Origin: Chloroflexota bacterium
GTDB taxonomy: Bacteria > Chloroflexota > Anaerolineae > Aggregatilineales > J027
DNA length: 64,000 bases
Direction: 5' to 3'
Assembly (NCBI GenBank): GCA_024434115.1
Contig: QMIT01000009.1
Span: forward strand, 214,165 to 278,164
Both the position numbers and the translations under genes were made by a program. The first letter of the stretch is position 1. Every line of letters begins with the position of its first letter. Positions 23,786 to 31,685 of the stretch are shown here, in pieces. Under the pieces are notes generated by a model that did not search any database, was not told the DNA's origin, and worked only from the letters and a program-made list of their open reading frames with translations.

Positions 23786-24808
23786 ATGTCAAATGATGCA
23801 GCTACTGTAAATCCCGTTAACCCTCAATCCACATCCGAAGTGCCTTTATCTACCCAACAGTCTTATCCTTTGCCAATTGCCGAATTCTGGTATCGAATTG
23901 CTGCTGACGTGATTGATCTGATATGCCTTGCGGTTATCTTTTTCTTCTTATCCCTGTTCTTCCGTTCTTTTCTATTTAGCATCGGGCCGAGTGGTCGTGT
24001 TTTTAGTTTTCTCATCGCAGTGGGTTATTTTGCAATTCCCACTCGCTATAACAATGGTCAAACAGTAGGCAAAGGTTTTTTGAAACTGACCGTAACTGAT
24101 GCACACGGGAAAACCCTTACTTTCAAAAAATCTCTACTGCGCTCGGTGATTTTGTGCTCAATTCTGGCCCTCAATGGTTGGAATCTGAGTGTATTTTTTA
24201 CATCGGGACTGGGAACGATTTTGGTCGGATGGATTTTTATCGGAGGCACGTTAGCCCTCGTCTATGGTTATCTTTTTAATCGGGTAACACGACAAGGGCC
24301 GCACGACCTCATTGCGGGTTCATACGTAATCCATGAAGTCTATATGCCCAATACCTATACCCCTTATCTTGCTCCTCAACGCTCCAAGCCTCATGAAGTG
24401 ATTCCAGTATGCCTTGCCATTTTTGGTGCGCTGATTGCGCTTGTTAGCAACTCATTAAATCCGTTATCAGATTTATATGGAACACTCAACAAAGATCTGC
24501 CAGAGGAAGTTTTTCGGGTTGAAGTCACACGGCTTGATGATACCCTCAGCGTGATAGTATGGACAAAAGACGAATGTGAATCGGAGAGATGCAATGAAAT
24601 CCTCAGCCCTATTTTGTGGAATACGCTGCAAACCTATGAGGATATAGACGAGCTTGAAACGATTGAAATTGCCATTATCAACCGAATAGATTTCGGATTC
24701 GGTTTGACGGTAGACATTCAACCCTTATTCTACAAAGAGGTATGGGGAGGTAGTGCCTCGCCTGAAGAATGGTTAGGTTCCTTCCGCGTCAATACCAACC
24801 CACAGTGA
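23786..24808 (+). CDS. RDD family membrane protein
   Basis: The 340-residue protein has an RDD domain in residues 25-190. AEFWYRIAADVIDLICLAVI contains the conserved Arg and Asp of helix 1. NGQTVGKGFLKLTVTD and GPHDLIAGSYVIHEVY complete the pattern. Three or four membrane helices are expected. The C-terminal 120 residues form a soluble domain of unknown fold (EVFRVEVTRLDDTLSVIVWTK), with cysteine-rich ECESERCNE. GGAGTAAGAG precedes the ATG. RDD proteins are proposed transporters or ion exchangers, with function mostly unknown. Confidence 0.85.
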   Translation: MSNDAATVNPVNPQSTSEVPLSTQQSYPLPIAEFWYRIAADVIDLICLAVIFFFLSLFFRSFLFSIGPSGRVFSFLIAVGYFAIPTRYNNGQTVGKGFLKLTVTDAHGKTLTFKKSLLRSVILCSILALNGWNLSVFFTSGLGTILVGWIFIGGTLALVYGYLFNRVTRQGPHDLIAGSYVIHEVYMPNTYTPYLAPQRSKPHEVIPVCLAIFGALIALVSNSLNPLSDLYGTLNKDLPEEVFRVEVTRLDDTLSVIVWTKDECESERCNEILSPILWNTLQTYEDIDELETIEIAIINRIDFGFGLTVDIQPLFYKEVWGGSASPEEWLGSFRVNTNPQ

Positions 24809-24909
24809 GGGCGTCAGGCAAACAGCGGCAACACGTCTATTCAAGTCCCAAAGGCGGATATATAATCGGGCCGCCTTGCAAATGATGAAACGACTTGGAG
24901 CGAATTTTG

Positions 24910-26121
24910 ATGCGTATACCATTATGGGTGATTATGGGGTGGGTGATTGTGGCAATGGTCAGCACAGTGGCGGCTGGCGTAGTCACCTATTCACAGGCTC
25001 GTACCCGAACGGAAGAACTCAACGAAATCGCGCCATTGGAAGAGGGTGTGGATATCGTCCGCGTAGCCGAGTTGCTGTTGGGATTAAAAGAACCCGAAGC
25101 CCCCGGTACGGATACGGATGTGACCCCACCACCCACTATTATTCAACCCACTGCCCAAGTTACCTCTGATGCCACCGCGCCCTCGGTAGATGGCACGCCC
25201 ACACCAACCGATTCGACTGTGACACCTGATCCGGTGAGTACAAAAGTTGCAACGACAGAGGCTGGTCTTAACCCCATTGATTATCAACTGCAAGACCCGC
25301 GCCGTGTCAATATTTTGCTGCTCGGCATTGACCAACGGCAGGGCGAAACCGGGCCATTTCCGACGGACACCATCATGTTGTTGAGCCTAAATCCGCTTGC
25401 CAAGACCGGGGCGATTTTGTCCATCCCCCGCGACCTTTACGTGACATTTCCGAGCATTGGCAGCGAGGGTAAAATCAACACGGCAAACATTATGGGGGAG
25501 AATATTCAATATCCGGGGGGCGGGCCGGAATATGCCAAACAGGTGATTCAGGGGCTTATCGGCATCAATATTGACTACTATATCATGATTAACTTTGATG
25601 CCTTTATCACCTTTGTCAACGCGATTGGGGAGGTGGAAGTTTGCCCACCCGCGCCGATTGATGACCCCAAATATCCTGATGGAAGCTATGGCATTCGTCC
25701 GGTTCACTTTGATGCAGGATGTCAAAATCTGCCTGCCGAGCGTTTATTGGAATATGCGCGTACCCGTGCCACCGAAAAGGGTGATATTGACCGGGCCGCC
25801 CGCCAACAAGAGGTCATTTTTGCAGTGCGCGAGAAGCTGATGTCGTTGGGTGGGGCGACGGGATTGTTTTCTAAGGCCCAAGAAATTTGGGAATCGGTCA
25901 GTGCCAATGTCCAGACCGATATGACCTTCCAAGAACTGCTGGAACTAGCATTGGTGGCCGAGCAAATCCCGCGCGAGAATATCAAAAATGGCTCGATTAC
26001 GTATGGGGAGGCCATTCCGCAGGTTGGGCCAAATGGAGAAGATATTCTTGTGCCCATCGTAAGTGATATTTTGGCACTGGTGGCGGAATTGTTCGCACCT
26101 TCAACTACGCCACAACCTTAA
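24910..26121 (+). CDS. LytR-CpsA-Psr (LCP) family cell-wall polymer transferase
   Basis: The 403-residue protein has an N-terminal membrane anchor (IPLWVIMGWVIVAMVSTVAA), a Thr/Pro linker (about 65-125) and an extracytoplasmic LCP domain (about 130-330). The domain shows VNILLLGIDQ, TDTIMLLSLNPL, ILSIPRDLYV, INTANIMG and YARTRATEKGDIDRAARQQ; the Arg/Asp residues there bind the polyprenyl pyrophosphate. LCP enzymes attach glycopolymers to peptidoglycan or wall. Start ATG 24910 has GGAG upstream; a TTG at 24895 is possible. A TATAAT at 24861-24866 may be its -10 box. It fits the envelope theme of the window. Confidence 0.9.
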   Translation: MRIPLWVIMGWVIVAMVSTVAAGVVTYSQARTRTEELNEIAPLEEGVDIVRVAELLLGLKEPEAPGTDTDVTPPPTIIQPTAQVTSDATAPSVDGTPTPTDSTVTPDPVSTKVATTEAGLNPIDYQLQDPRRVNILLLGIDQRQGETGPFPTDTIMLLSLNPLAKTGAILSIPRDLYVTFPSIGSEGKINTANIMGENIQYPGGGPEYAKQVIQGLIGINIDYYIMINFDAFITFVNAIGEVEVCPPAPIDDPKYPDGSYGIRPVHFDAGCQNLPAERLLEYARTRATEKGDIDRAARQQEVIFAVREKLMSLGGATGLFSKAQEIWESVSANVQTDMTFQELLELALVAEQIPRENIKNGSITYGEAIPQVGPNGEDILVPIVSDILALVAELFAPSTTPQP

Positions 26122-26129
26122 ACCAAACC

Positions 26130-26159
26130 TTGACAATGGGCGGGCACGACGTTTAAAAT
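26130..26159 (+). promoter_or_regulatory. Promoter of the T-box leader
   Basis: TTGACA (26130-26135), an 18-base spacer and TAAAAT (26154-26159), starting nine bases after the LCP stop codon. The expected start is near 26166, just upstream of Stem I. Confidence 0.75.
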
Positions 26160-26165
26160 CGTTGT

Positions 26166-26550
26166 ACCTTACAAATTGATATGCCAATGGCTTTGAAGGG
26201 GAATAGTAGGCCAGTGTCGCAGCGAGTTGGGGATGGTGGAAACCCGACAATGGTGGATTCGACACACACCATAAAAGGCTAAACTCGCCCCGGAGCCGCA
26301 CAGTTGAAATGATAAAGTAGACTGTGCCGTAAAAGCGCACGTTACGCGACAATTAAGTGGATGATATGGGCCTGTAGCTCAGCTGGGAGAGCGCTTCAAT
26401 GGCATTGAAGAGGTCAGGGGTTCGAATCCCCTCAGGTCCACCAAATTTGTTAGAGAATTGTCATCAATCAGGATGGTACCGCGAAATCCCTTTCGTTCCT
26501 GTCAGCTAAAAATGGCTTGATAGGGTAGATGAGAGGGATTTTTGTTTTTT
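26166..26550 (+). promoter_or_regulatory. Leucine T-box riboswitch leader, interrupted by a tRNA gene
   Basis: Stem I has base arms GGCT/AGCC (26189/26294) and GGGG/CCCC (26198/26288), and the loop-E AGTA at 26205-26208. The AG bulge AGCGAG is at 26221, and the distal loop GGTGGAA (26235-26241) fits GGUGNRA. Opposite AGTA lies AAACTCG, with CTC (26284-26286) as the likely leucine specifier. Stem II is GCACAGT/ACTGTGC (26298/26321). The T-box AGGATGGTACCGCG spans 26470-26483. A competing terminator, AAATCCCT/AGGGATTT plus T-run, covers 26484-26550. TGGT matches a tRNA ACCA end. The tRNA-Ala gene lies between the Stem II/III part and the T-box. Uncharged tRNA-Leu should favour read-through toward leuS. 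Confidence 0.9.
26368..26443 (+). tRNA. tRNA-Ala (anticodon GGC), inside the T-box leader
   Basis: A full 76-base cloverleaf. Acceptor GGGCCTG/CAGGTCC; D arm GCTC-AGCTGGGA-GAGC; anticodon stem CTTCA/TGAAG with loop ATGGCAT (anticodon GGC); T arm AGGGG-TTCGAAT-CCCCT. The CCA end is encoded (26441-26443), unlike tRNA-Gln and tRNA-Leu in this window. No separate promoter or terminator is visible, so it should be cut from the T-box leader transcript by RNase P and RNase Z. Confidence 0.97.
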
Positions 26551-26564
26551 ACCGACGAAAGAAA

Positions 26565-26629
26565 TGTGACAGACATCACATCAAAATATTATAAATAATT
26601 GACCATTTTGCAGGAAATGCCCTTATAAT
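26565..26629 (+). promoter_or_regulatory. CRP-like operator and promoter
   Basis: TGTGA-CAGACA-TCACA (26565-26580) is an exact CRP/FNR-family consensus TGTGA-N6-TCACA. Downstream are TTGACC (26599-26604), a 19-base spacer and TATAAT (26624-26629). The operator centre (26572.5) is about 62 bases before the predicted start near 26634-26636, the spacing of a class I activator site. Confidence 0.65.
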
Positions 26630-26690
26630 GTTTCTAACACCATCGGTAAAAACTAGCGGCTTTGTATCTTACCTGTCAAAGGAGCGTGCC

Positions 26691-26837
26691 GTGAGCAAGA
26701 AAGCTGAAAATAACACTCGTATCGCTGACCGCCTGCGGGAGCTTCTTAATACGCTTGGTAGAATACTGCAACCGACGCCGCCTGTTCCTCAACCGATTCC
26801 AGTGCGGGAGCGTTCACGGCGCTTAGATAAACGTTAA
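26691..26837 (+). CDS. Small basic Pro-rich protein, 48 residues
   Basis: The GTG start is preceded by AAAGGAG at six bases, one of the best ribosome sites in the window. The product has a charged N-terminus, an amphipathic helix (TRIADRLRELLNTLGRIL), a proline stretch (PTPPVPQPIPV) and an Arg-rich tail (RERSRRLDKR). No signal peptide and no family recognised. It has its own CRP-like promoter and terminator, so it may be a free-standing regulated gene between the T-box and leuS. Alternatively, the transcript could act mainly as RNA. Confidence 0.55.
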   Translation: MSKKAENNTRIADRLRELLNTLGRILQPTPPVPQPIPVRERSRRLDKR

Positions 26838-26877
26838 GCGACCAGCCCCCTTTCACACTTAACCGGGAACTTTCAAG

Positions 26878-26907
26878 AACCGTGCGGCCCAAACCGTGCG
26901 GTTTTTT
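26878..26907 (+). terminator. Terminator or attenuator before leuS
   Basis: AACCGTGCGG-CCCAAA-CCGTGCGGTT forms a ten-pair stem (two G-U) followed by six T. It ends 31 bases before the leuS ATG, so transcripts from upstream must pass it to reach leuS. Confidence 0.8.
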
Positions 26908-26938
26908 GTTGCATTTTTATAAGTAAAGGGAGATGACG

Positions 26939-29749
26939 ATGACCGACCAGCAAAAAACGATGACCTATGTCCCGTCAGAAGTAGAAGCTAAGTGGCGCGA
27001 AAAATGGGAGCAAGATGACCTATATCGCAGCCAAATTGATCGTAGCCGCCCTAAATATTATGCGCTGACGATGCTGCCCTATACCAGCGGTGATCTGCAT
27101 ATCGGTCATTGGTATCCGATGGCTCCGTCTGATGCGCGTGCCCGTTTTATGCGGATGCAGGGCTATAATGTAATGTTTCCGATGGGCTTTGATGCGTTTG
27201 GGTTGCCCGCCGAAAACGCCGCCATTCAGCGCCGTATCCATCCTAAAACATGGACGTATGCCAACATCAAACGGATGGAAGGTCAAATGAAAAAAATGGG
27301 GGCGATGTTTGATTGGTCACGCGAGGCCATTAGCTGCGACCCGGAATACTACAAATGGACGGAATGGTTTTTCCTGAAGTTCTATGAAAATGGCCTAGCC
27401 TATAAAAAAATGTCATCGGTGGATTTCTGCCCGAACTGCAATACAACGTTGGCACGTGAGCAGGTCGTTGGCGAAGATCGCGTTTGTGAACGCTGCGGGA
27501 CACCCGTCATCAAAAAAGACCTAGACCAATGGTTTTTCCGCATTACCAAATATGCCGAAGAACTGCTGGACTACAGCAAGATTGATTGGCCGGAGCGTGT
27601 CCGGTTCATGCAGGAAAATTGGATCGGACGCAGTGAAGGGGCCTATGTCACCTTCATGACCGAAGATGAAGATCCCATCGAAATCTTTACCACACGTCCC
27701 GATACACTGTGGGGCGCGACTTTTATGGTGTTGGCCCCCGAACATCCGTTAGTACAAAAAGTGACGACCCCGGCCCAACAAAATAAAGTGGCGGCTTATA
27801 TCGAAGCGGCTGGGCGCAAGTCGGAAATTGATCGTACCGCCGAAGGAAAAGAAAAAACGGGGGTGTGGACGGGTGGTTATGCCATTAACCCGGTGAATCG
27901 GGAACGGATTCCGATTTGGATTGCCGATTATGTGCTGTTGACCTATGGCACGGGGGCGATTATGGCAGTGCCAGCCCATGATGAACGCGACTTCGCTTTT
28001 GCCCGTAAATTTAGCCTGCCGATTATCCCGGTGATTCAGCCCGAAGGGGTTGAACCACTAAAGGGTGATACGATGGCTGAGGCATGGTCAGGGTCAGGGG
28101 TGATGGTCAACAGTGGCCCATTCAATGGCACGCCTGTGAATGAAGAGAAGGGCAGCAAAAATCCCGGTATCAAAGCAGTGACGGCATGGCTGGAAGATAA
28201 TCAGATCGGCAAACTGGGCATCAATTATCGCCTCCGCGATTGGCTAATCAGCCGTCAGCGCTATTGGGGTGCGCCAATTCCAATTATCTATTGCGACAAC
28301 TGCGGGGCAGTGCCTGTCCCCGAAAGTGATCTACCCGTGCTGCTGCCAGACGATGTGGAATTTATGCCAACGGGTGAAAGCCCACTGCGCTCACACCCCG
28401 GTTTCCTAAATACGACCTGTGCCAAGTGCGGCGGCCCGGCCAAACGTGAAACCGATACGATGGATACCTTTATGTGCTCATCATGGTATCAATATCGCTA
28501 TCTATCTCCTTGGGATAATGATGAGGCGTTTGATCCTCAAGAAGCGGCGTATTGGCTGCCAGTGGATACCTACACGGGTGGGATTGAACACGCCACGATG
28601 CACCTGTTGTACACACGTTATTTCACCAAAGCCATGCGTGACTGCGGCATTTTTGATGATACCATCGCCGTCATGCGCCAAAACGGGGCAACCGAGGCCG
28701 AAATTGAGCGTATTTTTAATGAACCCATGATTGTCCTACGCAATCAGGGCATCATTTTGGGTGAACCCCGCGATGGGCATATCATTGTCGCATCGGGTCG
28801 TTACGATGGGCACAAATTCATGGCGAATGATGTGGCGGTGATTGGCTCATTTGAAGATGCCCCCCCCGCGGGCGCGACAATTGTCGTGGGCGAAGTGACC
28901 AAACGTAGCGAAAATACCCTGACCATCGAAACACCCGAAGGCCGGGATGTGATTGTCGAAACTGGCCCGGACACCACTTTTGAAATCGCTGGGTTTGGGG
29001 CAGGCGGCGGTATTGACCAAATCAAATATCGCTTGGACGTTGAAAAGATGTCCAAGAGCAAGGGTAATGTGGTCAACCCCGATCAGATTGTGGAGCAGTA
29101 TGGCGCGGACACTACCCGTGCCTATATGATGTTTGCCTTCCGTTGGGAGAAGGGTGGCCCGTGGGATAGTCAAGGTATCAAGGGTGTGGTGCGCTGGCTG
29201 GAGGACGTGTGGAATATCGTCCACGCTGGCCCACCGTCGGTTGCGGCAGGTGAAGATACCAGCAAAGCGGATCGTGATCTGCGGCGTAAGGCACATCAGG
29301 CCATTAAACGAGTCACCGACGACATGGGAGCATTCAGCTTTAACACGGCGGTGGCAGGACTGATGGAATTCAAAAATGCCGTCCAACGGGCGGGCAATGT
29401 CAGCGTCGAGGCATGGCAAGAGGCCGTTGAAACCATGCTGAAATTGATGGCTCCGGTGACGCCATTTATCACGGAGGAGTTATGGGCACGCATGGGTCAA
29501 CCCTACAGTATCCATAATCAGCAGTGGCCTGTGTATGATCCTGCTATTGCCGCCGAGGATGAAATTGAATTGGTGATTCAAGTGAATGGCAAGGTGCGTG
29601 ATCGTATCGTTGTGCCTGCCGGGGTCACACAAGAGGAAGCGACACAATACACATTGGCCTCGCCTGCCGTCCAGAAATATTTGGAGGGCAAGCAGCCACG
29701 CAAGGTCATCTACATCGCTGACCGCAAGATGATTAGTGTCGTGGTCTAG
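26939..29749 (+). CDS. leuS: Leucyl-tRNA synthetase
   Basis: The 936-residue class Ia synthetase charges tRNA-Leu with leucine using ATP. HIGH is at residues 54-57 (DLHIGHWYPM). Zinc-like clusters are CPNCNTT...CERCG, CDNCG and CAKCG. The editing domain contains FTTRPDTLWGATFMV and the TYGTGAIMAVPAHDERD stretch, and KMSKSKGN lies near residue 703. The C-terminal tRNA-binding and VQVNGKVRDR domains are present. Between HATMHLLYTRYF and KMSKS is a large leucine-specific insertion with an extra helical piece (MRQNGATEAEIERIF). ATG 26939 has AAAGGGAG at a good distance; ATG 26933 is too close. Regulated by the T-box upstream (inference). Confidence 0.97.
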   Translation: MTDQQKTMTYVPSEVEAKWREKWEQDDLYRSQIDRSRPKYYALTMLPYTSGDLHIGHWYPMAPSDARARFMRMQGYNVMFPMGFDAFGLPAENAAIQRRIHPKTWTYANIKRMEGQMKKMGAMFDWSREAISCDPEYYKWTEWFFLKFYENGLAYKKMSSVDFCPNCNTTLAREQVVGEDRVCERCGTPVIKKDLDQWFFRITKYAEELLDYSKIDWPERVRFMQENWIGRSEGAYVTFMTEDEDPIEIFTTRPDTLWGATFMVLAPEHPLVQKVTTPAQQNKVAAYIEAAGRKSEIDRTAEGKEKTGVWTGGYAINPVNRERIPIWIADYVLLTYGTGAIMAVPAHDERDFAFARKFSLPIIPVIQPEGVEPLKGDTMAEAWSGSGVMVNSGPFNGTPVNEEKGSKNPGIKAVTAWLEDNQIGKLGINYRLRDWLISRQRYWGAPIPIIYCDNCGAVPVPESDLPVLLPDDVEFMPTGESPLRSHPGFLNTTCAKCGGPAKRETDTMDTFMCSSWYQYRYLSPWDNDEAFDPQEAAYWLPVDTYTGGIEHATMHLLYTRYFTKAMRDCGIFDDTIAVMRQNGATEAEIERIFNEPMIVLRNQGIILGEPRDGHIIVASGRYDGHKFMANDVAVIGSFEDAPPAGATIVVGEVTKRSENTLTIETPEGRDVIVETGPDTTFEIAGFGAGGGIDQIKYRLDVEKMSKSKGNVVNPDQIVEQYGADTTRAYMMFAFRWEKGGPWDSQGIKGVVRWLEDVWNIVHAGPPSVAAGEDTSKADRDLRRKAHQAIKRVTDDMGAFSFNTAVAGLMEFKNAVQRAGNVSVEAWQEAVETMLKLMAPVTPFITEELWARMGQPYSIHNQQWPVYDPAIAAEDEIELVIQVNGKVRDRIVVPAGVTQEEATQYTLASPAVQKYLEGKQPRKVIYIADRKMISVVV

Positions 29750-29760
29750 TCCCAAGAACA

Positions 29761-29797
29761 AAAAAGGGCGATACCAGTAGCGGGTCGCCCTTTTTCT
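29761..29797. terminator. Bidirectional terminator
   Basis: AAAAAGGGCGATACC and GGGTCGCCCTTTTT arms around AGTAGC, located between converging leuS and the TPR-protein gene. Confidence 0.85.
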
Positions 29798-29799
29798 TT

Positions 29800-31077
29800 T
29801 TATAGGCTCATTACCAGACCAACCACTGCCGCAATATTGAGAATCAGCAGTATCAAGGTGCTCAATACCAGCATTCCCTGACCGCCACTTTTGGCTTTGG
29901 CTGTGATGTCCGCCGGAATCGCCGCGTAATACATGGCTTCTTCGGCGGAGATGGTCGGTTTGCGGGAATTGGGTTTCTTTTCTTTCTTTTTGCCTGCCTT
30001 AGCGGGCTTACTAGAGGCGGCGGGTATATTCTCGTTGATACCTGCAAACGGATCATCGTCATCAAAGCTGAAGTCCGTGCCTGCTCCAAAGGGGTCATCC
30101 TCATCGCCAAAAATGGAGGACGGCTCGTCATCGAAAAAAGAGGTGCGTCGGTCTGCTTCGTTTGAGAAATCAGAGAGACGGGTCGTTACCTGAAACGGCT
30201 CAATGGGTTCTGCGGCGCGACTGGTGGTTTTGGAGGGAGTGCCAAAATCAAAGGGCGAATGCGCATCCGAATCGTCCGCGAAAGCTGAAGCCCCGCCAAA
30301 TGGATCACTGTCCTTCTTCTTCGGCCCCTCCGACTGGACAGCGGCCTCTAGGTTGCTCGAAAGATCGTCGTCATCAAATGAAAATGCACTGGTTGAGGGT
30401 GTGGCCGTAGAATTCCAAGGACTTGCGGCGGGTGGCGGAGGCGCTGGCGGTGTTGGTGTGGCGGCTGGTGTGCTAGAAGGCCCTTGACCTAAATTGAGGC
30501 TGGCGAGCCATTGGTCATACTCATCCGAACTCGGCTGTGCGACCTGCCGTCCAGAGCCATAGGCCGATTTATCGCCACCCTTGTTCCATTCGACGCTGGT
30601 GGCAGGGGCATCCGGGCTGTCTCCTGCATAGAGCGCATCATTAGAATCCGATCCCCAAGGGTTGGCATCAAAGCCTGTTCCGTCAAACGGGTTGCTACGA
30701 TTAGAGGTACCGCTGCTGGCAGTATTGACCGCTCCCCAACTATCATCCACCGCATCCCAACCGCTTCCCAGTGGAGATGAGGATGGTTGTGCTCCGCTGG
30801 GGTTGGCAAATTGGGGCGGTATGGGCTTGCCTTGTTTTTTATAAAGTTCTTCCAGACCTTTACGGGCGCGATCATTTTTAGGGTTGATGGTCAGCACATT
30901 TTCCAAACAGACCTGCTGATCTTCCACTGAGTCCACGACTGCACTGAGCCACAACCATGCCTGCTCATGTTTGTCGTCCATATCAACGGCCTGCATCAAT
31001 AATTCACGGGCCTGTGATTTTTGCTTGGCTTTATAAGCGGCGATGGCTTTTTCGACTAATTGGTTTACATCTGGCAT
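29800..31077 (-). CDS. TPR protein with disordered linker and C-terminal membrane anchor
   Basis: The 425-residue protein has TPR-like helices in residues 1-80 (VEKAIAAYKAKQKSQARELL, AWLWLSAVVDS, CLENVLTINPKNDRARKGL). About 290 residues of Ser/Asp/Pro-rich disordered sequence follow, with repeated DDDDPF-like acidic patches. A single C-terminal membrane helix (GMLVLSTLILLILNIAAVVGLV) leaves the rest cytoplasmic. GAGGGTG precedes ATG 31077; the frame opens at TTG 31092. It is the last gene of a run with the DUF6624, fhs and phosphatase genes. It may be a membrane scaffold; function unknown. Confidence 0.8.
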   Translation of the reverse strand: MPDVNQLVEKAIAAYKAKQKSQARELLMQAVDMDDKHEQAWLWLSAVVDSVEDQQVCLENVLTINPKNDRARKGLEELYKKQGKPIPPQFANPSGAQPSSSPLGSGWDAVDDSWGAVNTASSGTSNRSNPFDGTGFDANPWGSDSNDALYAGDSPDAPATSVEWNKGGDKSAYGSGRQVAQPSSDEYDQWLASLNLGQGPSSTPAATPTPPAPPPPAASPWNSTATPSTSAFSFDDDDLSSNLEAAVQSEGPKKKDSDPFGGASAFADDSDAHSPFDFGTPSKTTSRAAEPIEPFQVTTRLSDFSNEADRRTSFFDDEPSSIFGDEDDPFGAGTDFSFDDDDPFAGINENIPAASSKPAKAGKKKEKKPNSRKPTISAEEAMYYAAIPADITAKAKSGGQGMLVLSTLILLILNIAAVVGLVMSL

Positions 31078-31130
31078 GACATTCACCCTCAAAGAAGATT
31101 TTTACGCTGCATTCCAATCATAACATAGAG

Positions 31131-31682
31131 TTAGGTTTCTGTGCTTTCCCAGCGCCGAATGGCATCTTTAAGCCACTGCGGGGCGTCATCCATTGGCGGC
31201 ATGGGTTCGCCCTTGCGGTTGAGTGCTTCCGCCCGTTCCAATTGTTCAGCGAGGGTGGGGACATCCCATGCAGCACGTTCGACATCGGTAGTTGTGGGGT
31301 CAACATCCCACAGACGATGACGTTTGCCATCTGGAACAGACTGTGTGCCGTATTTCTGAGGGTTCCCCTGATACATTAACCAGCGGTCAAGCGAAGCCGC
31401 TGCTAACCATCGGGCCGGGGCATGACCTAACTCGGCACTTTGTTTTGCCAGTTGATGCGCCTGTGCGATTTCTTCAAGCGCATCACCGTGTTGAAAGATC
31501 AGCGCCGCGTGATAAAAATCTTCAGCGGTTGTACAACCCCCGGATGCGATGATCTCTGTCACCCGCACCCGCCGCAGACGATCTCGTTCACGCAGCGCCC
31601 AATACTCCGGCGTCCCATATGGAGGATGATCTATCCTTTCGGCCTGATCGCTCTCAAATAGAAGCCGGAGTTCGTCATTCAT
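31131..31682 (-). CDS. DUF6624-like helical repeat protein
   Basis: The 183-residue protein is helical. The central part (HAALIFQHGDALEEI, AHQLAKQSAELGHAPARWL, SLDRWLMYQGNPQKYGTQ) matches the DUF6624 pattern, which looks Sel1/TPR-like; recognition is by eye. No signal peptide or membrane helix. It starts three bases after the fhs stop codon and so is probably coupled to it. Family function is not known. Confidence 0.75.
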   Translation of the reverse strand: MNDELRLLFESDQAERIDHPPYGTPEYWALRERDRLRRVRVTEIIASGGCTTAEDFYHAALIFQHGDALEEIAQAHQLAKQSAELGHAPARWLAAASLDRWLMYQGNPQKYGTQSVPDGKRHRLWDVDPTTTDVERAAWDVPTLAEQLERAEALNRKGEPMPPMDDAPQWLKDAIRRWESTET

Positions 31683-31685
31683 CGT

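Noticed and set aside
26284-26286. Alternative reading of the T-box specifier as GCT (Ala) or CTA (Leu)
   Set aside because: GGCT (26277-26280) is needed to pair with GGCC (26209-26212), which leaves AAACTCG opposite the AGTA loop. CTC fits both this position and the downstream leuS.
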